From: Rhodospirillaceae bacterium TMED167
GTDB taxonomy: Bacteria; Pseudomonadota; Alphaproteobacteria; Rhodospirillales_A; UBA2165
NCBI GenBank assembly: GCA_002170915.1
Contig: NHHQ01000033.1
Coordinates: 1,915 to 7,480 of the forward strand
Length of the DNA stretch: 5,566 bases
Direction of reading: 5' to 3'
Below are positions 1 to 3,683 of the stretch, one piece after another (positions within the stretch are counted from its first letter, which is position 1; every line of letters begins with the position of its first letter). The notes beneath the pieces were generated by a model. That model saw only the letters and a program-made list of their open reading frames with translations. It did no database searches and was not told the origin of the DNA. The position numbers and the translations under genes were made by a program.

Positions 1-39
1 CCCGTCTTTCGCTTGTTTCCCGCCAATGTGAAGTTTCAT
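1..39 (-). CDS. N-terminal 13 codons of a further operon gene, possibly a SAM-dependent methyltransferase (runs off left edge)
   Basis: An ATG on the minus strand at 39-37 opens a frame that continues to the window edge and reads MKLHIGGKQAKDG. It begins 12 nt after the stop of the oxidoreductase gene, on the same strand, as expected for the next gene of the operon. The 'MKLHIGG...' opening resembles the start of a group of small SAM-dependent methyltransferases that I recall as beginning MKLH(I/L)GG followed by a KxGW-type stretch. That is recognition from memory over only 13 residues, so the product is a weak guess. The ribosome binding site is poor (GCAGAG close to the ATG), which would fit translational coupling to the upstream gene. 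It is partial because the window ends. Confidence 0.45.
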   Translation of the reverse strand, partial: MKLHIGGKQAKDG

Positions 40-51
40 GACTCTGCTATT

Positions 52-1056
52 CTATACGTCACGTGCAAGATGTATTGGCGCACCTGTCGCCGATGACGTC
101 ACGATCGCATCCAGGATTTCCACATTGTGGAGAATTTGGTCGCCCGTAAACCGATAGTCTCCGTCACCTTCCACGGCAGCAGCCCATTCGTGAAGGTTCT
201 CCCGAACGGTATCTGTTCGCTTGTAGGTGCGAGTGTGGATTTCATCTTCCATATCCCGCCATGTCAGGAGCGTGGGGTCCGGTTTGTCAACATTGGCGAC
301 TTCCCGGATCTCGGCCCAGGCCCGGTCGCCGAAGACCGTCATGCGCTGATAGAAGGGGGTGGTGGCGATGGAGGTAAATGACCCCAGCATGCTATTTTCA
401 AATTCAAAATGAATAGAGAGAATGTCGTCAGACGGATAGTCGGCGGATCTGTGCGTCATGCGGGCGTTGATGGTTTTGACCCGACCGGCAAGGGTCTGGA
501 TGTAATCGGTCTGATGGACGCCAAGGGCTGTCATGGTTCCGGCGGGCGCCTGTTTCGTATCTAGGCGCCACCCCGTCGCGGGGGTGCCCATGAACAAGTT
601 ATAGGAGGCGTTAAATTCCAGATGGAGAAGAGTGCCGAGTTCGCCCGCGTCCATCATGCGCTTCATTTCCACAAGCGCGTCTTCGTAACGGCGTTCGTGA
701 CCGATGCCGACGATCAGGTTCTTCGCCCGGCAGGCCGTCATCATGCGTTCGGCCGACCCGGCCGTCAGGCTAAACGGCTTTTCGCAGAAGATTTGTTTGC
801 CGGCGGCGGCGGCGGCAAGCACCTGTTCTTCATGCAGCGCATGGGGCGTCACCAGAATGACGGCGTCCACAGCGGTATCCTTGAGCACATCCTCGTAATG
901 GGTCGTGAACGCAATGTCATTAGAGGCCGCGAAAGTGGCGCCTTCCTGTGCGTTGACGTCGACTGCTGTCACAACCTTGATCCGGTCGCTGTCCCCAAGG
1001 CAATTGATGATATGTTTGCCCCACCAACCGAGGCCGATAACGGCGGCATTTAGCAT
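52..1056 (-). CDS. Gfo/Idh/MocA-family NAD(P)-dependent oxidoreductase
   Basis: A complete 334-residue protein, the usual size for the family. These are cytoplasmic dehydrogenases, mostly acting on sugars, inositols or other polyols. The N-terminal Rossmann domain (about residues 1-120) opens with the dinucleotide-binding loop GLGWWG (8-13) after a beta strand. The family's EKP motif is at 92-94, with Lys93 as the expected catalytic base. The C-terminal alpha/beta domain (about 125-334) contains ALGVHQTD (177-184), where His181 is the conserved active-site histidine. The Asp commonly found four residues before that His is Ala177 here, a variant that may bear on the reaction. The start is supported by AGGGAA seven nt upstream of the ATG. 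The gap to the preceding cupin stop is only 17 nt, so the two are almost certainly co-transcribed and probably coupled. The substrate is unknown. A few members dehydrogenate or isomerise non-sugar substrates, so a role in aromatic or halogenated compound breakdown is possible but unproven. Confidence 0.93.
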   Translation of the reverse strand: MLNAAVIGLGWWGKHIINCLGDSDRIKVVTAVDVNAQEGATFAASNDIAFTTHYEDVLKDTAVDAVILVTPHALHEEQVLAAAAAGKQIFCEKPFSLTAGSAERMMTACRAKNLIVGIGHERRYEDALVEMKRMMDAGELGTLLHLEFNASYNLFMGTPATGWRLDTKQAPAGTMTALGVHQTDYIQTLAGRVKTINARMTHRSADYPSDDILSIHFEFENSMLGSFTSIATTPFYQRMTVFGDRAWAEIREVANVDKPDPTLLTWRDMEDEIHTRTYKRTDTVRENLHEWAAAVEGDGDYRFTGDQILHNVEILDAIVTSSATGAPIHLARDV

Positions 1057-1073
1057 ATGTGTATTCCCTGTCT
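1057..1073 (-). promoter_or_regulatory. Ribosome binding site of the oxidoreductase gene in a 17-nt operon junction
   Basis: Read on the minus strand, this short gap holds AGGGAA seven nt before the ATG at 1056, immediately after the TAA of the cupin gene. There is no room for a separate promoter or terminator, which supports co-transcription with the cupin gene. Confidence 0.7.
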
Positions 1074-1898
1074 TTATGACGTGCGCGCAGCGATGTCATC
1101 CGCGGTGACGTCTCCCCGATAGACATATCCGGTTTCCGCAACGCTGCCAGAGCCGATATAGACCCCGATGACATGGATGGGATCGGTGTTGCTGAGGTTA
1201 TGAAGCCAGTGCTCTACGCCCGCCGGGATGTAATGAAACTGGCCGGCGGTTACCTCGACCCTGTCATCGCCCGCGCCAGCCAGCCCGTGGCCACTGATAA
1301 TGTAGTATATTTCCTCACAGTTTGTATGTGCGTGCTTCTTGTGGACCGCCCCCGGAAAAAATTGGGCGCGGAACAGGGTTGTGCCGGACCCATTGTGAGC
1401 CCCAAACGGCAGACGGAAATCGTTGATCAACCAACCTTCCTCTTTATCCATGGTCTCTGGCGGGACATCATCCCAGTGCAGGAGTGTCTCGTCTGCACTG
1501 ACCGTGTCGGTCGGATCCTTACTTTCTGTCCCGGTGACTAATTCAAACCCGCTTGCATTCGTGTCGGGAGCGCCAATGTAAAACCCGACGATCTTCAGCG
1601 GCGAGGTCCCGGTGTTTTCAAAACAATGGGACACACCGGCCGGCACGCGCACGCAATGGCCGGAATGGAGGGGGCTTGTTTCCCCCGCGATGGTTGTCCG
1701 TCCTTCCCCCTCCAGACAAATGGTGATCTCGTCGCACCGTGTATGTCGATGGGTCACCGGTTTTTTGTTCCAGTCTAGGGTTAAGAAAAACGCGGTGGTT
1801 GAACTTCCTTCCGTGCCCGAGATTGCAGTCCGTAAGTCCGGTCCATTATCCGGTGCAACCAAGTCGGCAATATCCACCAGAGGATAATGCAATCCCAT
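1074..1898 (-). CDS. Bicupin protein with two intact metal sites, function unassigned
   Basis: A 274-residue soluble protein made of two cupin barrels. Domain 1 (about residues 30-115) has H50, H52 and E57 in its first cupin motif and G80...P86xG88xxH91xxxN95 in its second. Domain 2 (about 170-250) has H189, H191, E196 and G219...P225xG227xxH230xxxN234. Both domains therefore keep the full three-His, one-Glu metal-ligand set. In many bicupins one site has decayed. The family includes dioxygenases (Fe), oxalate-type decarboxylases (Mn), isomerases and sugar-binding proteins, and the sequence does not choose between them. No signal peptide is present, so it is cytoplasmic. The start is supported by GCGAGG with a 7-nt spacing. 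It lies 87 nt after the ligase gene and 17 nt before the oxidoreductase gene on the same strand. A ring-cleaving or other dioxygenase in an aromatic pathway is an attractive guess from context. A sugar-modifying role beside the Gfo/Idh/MocA gene is the main alternative. Confidence 0.9.
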   Translation of the reverse strand: MGLHYPLVDIADLVAPDNGPDLRTAISGTEGSSTTAFFLTLDWNKKPVTHRHTRCDEITICLEGEGRTTIAGETSPLHSGHCVRVPAGVSHCFENTGTSPLKIVGFYIGAPDTNASGFELVTGTESKDPTDTVSADETLLHWDDVPPETMDKEEGWLINDFRLPFGAHNGSGTTLFRAQFFPGAVHKKHAHTNCEEIYYIISGHGLAGAGDDRVEVTAGQFHYIPAGVEHWLHNLSNTDPIHVIGVYIGSGSVAETGYVYRGDVTADDIAARTS

Positions 1899-1985
1899 AA
1901 CTGAACCTCGCTGTTTAAGTGCGCACCTTTGTATAGGAAACCATGAGAGCCGCGATGTCCAGACGCCGCGAGCTACGGGATTATG
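1899..1985 (-). other. Intergenic gap between ligase and cupin genes
   Basis: This is an 87-nt gap on the leftward operon. Read on the minus strand, its only clear element is the ribosome binding site (GCGAGG) close to the cupin start at 1898. I see no convincing hairpin terminator and no well-spaced promoter hexamers, so read-through from the ligase gene is likely. A weak internal promoter cannot be excluded. Confidence 0.5.
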
Positions 1986-3512
1986 TCAGGGGCCCAGGTG
2001 TCTTTTATCGATCTTACCGATAGGCGTTTTCGGCAAGTCCGTGACGAACTCCACCTCAGCTGGAATTTTATAGCTTACCAACTGCTCCCGGCAGAAGGTG
2101 ATGATGTCTTCTGCCGAGAGGTCTGTCCCTTCGGTCAAGCTCACAAAGGCCTTGATGACCTCGCCTTTGCGGGGATGAGGGATGCCAATCGCTGCGGCTT
2201 CTTTGATCCCGGGATGGCTGACGAGAACTTCGTCGATTTCCCGGGGGAAGACGTTGAAACCGCTGACGAGGGCCATATCCTTGGAGCGGTCGACAATGAA
2301 GACATAGTCGTCCTCGTCTTTGTAGGCGATATCACCTGTATAGAGCCAGCCATCGCGGAAGGCGGCTTTGGTGGCCTCTTGATTGTTAAAGTAAGTCGAG
2401 ACCACATGATAGCCTTGGACCCTGATTTCGCCAGGTTCCCCCACGCCCATCTCCTGCGTTCCGGTTTGGGTGTCCACGATCTCAAGCTCTATGCCAAAGA
2501 CCGGTTGGCCAACCGACCGGGGCTTCCGATCGATATTAATGCCGTTGGTGCAGGTGGGCGCGCCCTCTGTCATGCCGTAGCCTTCGAGCGCTGGAGCCCC
2601 GGTTACCTTCTGCCACTCCCGCAGATTTTCCGCCGATAGCGGGGCGCCGCCGCCGCCCGCAAACTTGAGACTTGAAAAATCCGTCTGTCGACATTTGGGA
2701 TGCGCGAGAAGAGCTGTATAGGCGGTTGGCACGCCCGCGATGCAAACTGTCACCTTATACTTTTCGATCAACCGGAAGGTCTCTTCCGGATCAAACCGGG
2801 GCATAAAGATGGCCGTGGCGCGCCCGTAGGCAGGTTGAAATACGCCATGATACAGCCCCACAATGTGGAACAGGGGCGGCACGTTGAGGAACACCTCTTC
2901 AGCCGGGACTGTGTGCCATCGATCCTCGATGGCCATCAGGGAGCAGAGTATTTGCCGGTGCGTATGGGGCACGCCCTTGGAGACCCCCGTCGTACCACCC
3001 GTAAAAAGGAGCACACCAGGATCGTCCCTGTTTGGAAGGCGATCCTCATGCCAATCGGCGGCATCACTACCGAGAGCTATCGCGCCGCTTTCTATGATCT
3101 CGAAACCAAATTCGTCGGAAAGGGCGTCAAAGGGCACCCGCAAATCACCGTCGCAAATGGCGAGTTTCGGGCGGGCGATATCGCATAACGGCCGCCACTC
3201 GTGCGGTGTGAAGAGGGGATTCATCATCGTTAAATGCGCACCCGCACCTAGGATACCGTAGATTAAGGCCGGTAATTTGGCACTCGTCTTGGCGATCAGG
3301 GCGACCCTGTCACCAGTACCGATGCCCTGGTCAATGAGGTGCCGGGAGAATGACGCCGCTGCGGACTCGAGCTCCTGATAGGTCATCGTTTCGCCCAGGC
3401 ATACCACTGCGATCGTCTCTGGATTTTGCGCTGCTGCGAACCGAAGGGCATGAACAATCGTCGGAAAGTCCTCTCTCTCAAGACCGGTCGGCCAGCCCGG
3501 TATTTGTGCCAT
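1986..3512 (-). CDS. AMP-forming acyl-CoA synthetase / CoA ligase (ANL superfamily)
   Basis: A complete 508-residue adenylate-forming enzyme of standard family length, cytoplasmic. It should activate a carboxylic acid with ATP to an acyl-adenylate and then transfer the acyl group to CoA. All core motifs are present in order: the P-loop-like TGGTTGVSKG (171-180), GYGMTE (311-316), YTGD (391-394), the hinge region DRSKD (408-412) followed by GFNVFPREID (418-427), and PKTPIGK (494-500) with Lys500 as the adenylation lysine. FAGGGGAPLS (284-293) lies in the acyl-binding region. The overall look is that of fatty-acid, 4-coumarate or benzoate-type CoA ligases; the substrate cannot be assigned. The ATG is preceded by AGGGAG with a 9-nt spacing, a good ribosome binding site. 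The gene diverges from the dehalogenase across 171 bp and probably leads the leftward operon. A role in activating a (de)halogenated aromatic or side-chain acid is inferred from this position only. Confidence 0.94.
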   Translation of the reverse strand: MAQIPGWPTGLEREDFPTIVHALRFAAAQNPETIAVVCLGETMTYQELESAAASFSRHLIDQGIGTGDRVALIAKTSAKLPALIYGILGAGAHLTMMNPLFTPHEWRPLCDIARPKLAICDGDLRVPFDALSDEFGFEIIESGAIALGSDAADWHEDRLPNRDDPGVLLFTGGTTGVSKGVPHTHRQILCSLMAIEDRWHTVPAEEVFLNVPPLFHIVGLYHGVFQPAYGRATAIFMPRFDPEETFRLIEKYKVTVCIAGVPTAYTALLAHPKCRQTDFSSLKFAGGGGAPLSAENLREWQKVTGAPALEGYGMTEGAPTCTNGINIDRKPRSVGQPVFGIELEIVDTQTGTQEMGVGEPGEIRVQGYHVVSTYFNNQEATKAAFRDGWLYTGDIAYKDEDDYVFIVDRSKDMALVSGFNVFPREIDEVLVSHPGIKEAAAIGIPHPRKGEVIKAFVSLTEGTDLSAEDIITFCREQLVSYKIPAEVEFVTDLPKTPIGKIDKRHLGP

Positions 3513-3545
3513 TCAATTTTTCTCCCTGTAGGATTGCCTGAGAAC

Positions 3546-3559
3546 CTGTTTTAAAACAG
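3546..3559. promoter_or_regulatory. Perfect 14-bp palindrome, candidate operator for the ligase operon
   Basis: CTGTTTTAAAACAG is identical to its own reverse complement and lies 34-47 bp upstream of the ligase start codon, where a repressor would cover the promoter or transcription start. Size and symmetry fit a TetR- or MarR-type operator. It is not a LexA box: the E. coli form has eight bases between CTGT and ACAG, here there are six, and alphaproteobacterial LexA uses a different motif. Assignment as an operator is inference. Confidence 0.5.
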
Positions 3560-3647
3560 TACCCGGAAATAACTGAAAGGTCATCATCGACACCTCTGGG
3601 ACGGGCAGGACTTGGCCTTACGGGGCATTCCTGCTAAAGTTAACTAG

Positions 3648-3659
3648 TATCAAATGATA
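3648..3659. promoter_or_regulatory. Inverted repeat TATCA-AA-TGATA overlapping the predicted dehalogenase -10 box
   Basis: The two 5-bp arms are perfect inverted copies separated by AA. They sit inside a looser dyad running from ATCAA at 3649-3653 to TTGAT at 3667-3671. Two more perfect palindromes abut on the left: AGTTAACT (3638-3645) and ACTAGT (3643-3648). The overlap with TATAAT at 3658-3663 is what a repressor operator would show. Short AT-rich palindromes arise easily by chance, so confidence is moderate. Confidence 0.4.
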
Positions 3660-3663
3660 TAAT
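3658..3663 (+). promoter_or_regulatory. Predicted -10 box (TATAAT) of the reductive dehalogenase gene
   Basis: An exact TATAAT lies 20 bp upstream of the ATG at 3684. Transcription would start near 3670, leaving a leader of only about 14 nt. No good -35 hexamer is present at 16-18 bp spacing (sequences such as TAAAGT lie there), so the promoter may need an activator, or the true promoter may lie elsewhere. The ribosome binding site is weak (GGAA about 7 nt before the ATG). Confidence 0.5.
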
Positions 3664-3683
3664 AAATTGATTTGGAATACCCC

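Larger units (their letters stand above)
3513..3683. promoter_or_regulatory. Divergent promoter region between the CoA ligase and reductive dehalogenase genes
   Basis: This 171-bp region must drive the dehalogenase gene rightward and probably the ligase operon leftward. It contains the ligase ribosome binding site (AGGGAG read on minus, 3522-3527), a perfect 14-bp palindrome (3546-3559), a 6-bp inverted repeat GCAGGA/TCCTGC with 18 nt between arms (3605-3610 and 3629-3634), and an AT-rich stretch (about 3635-3673) with several overlapping palindromes and TATAAT. The composition shifts clearly from the GC-rich coding sequence on both sides. The density of dyads suggests at least one operator-binding regulator, but no regulator gene lies inside the window. 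Confidence 0.7.

Noticed and set aside
622..1053. 143-codon plus-strand open frame opposite the Gfo/Idh/MocA gene
   Set aside because: It is antisense to the Rossmann domain of a well-supported gene, and its translation resembles no known protein.
1899..1985. Rho-independent terminator between ligase and cupin genes
   Set aside because: No stable GC-rich hairpin followed by a T run is visible on the minus strand.
1983..2639. 218-codon plus-strand open frame opposite the CoA ligase
   Set aside because: It is antisense to the motif-bearing C-terminal half of the ligase and has no recognisable domain.
2700..3188. 162-codon plus-strand open frame opposite the ligase
   Set aside because: It covers the antisense of the ligase ATP-binding motif, with no domain and no supporting context.
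3546..3559. LexA (SOS) box reading of CTGTTTTAAAACAG
   Set aside because: The spacing between CTGT and ACAG is six bases, not the eight of the E. coli box, and the alphaproteobacterial box has a different sequence.
3649..3671. FNR/CRP-type site formed by ATCAA and TTGAT
   Set aside because: The arms are in the opposite orientation (ATCAA...TTGAT instead of TTGAT-N4-ATCAA) and 13 bp apart, so they do not match the known site.
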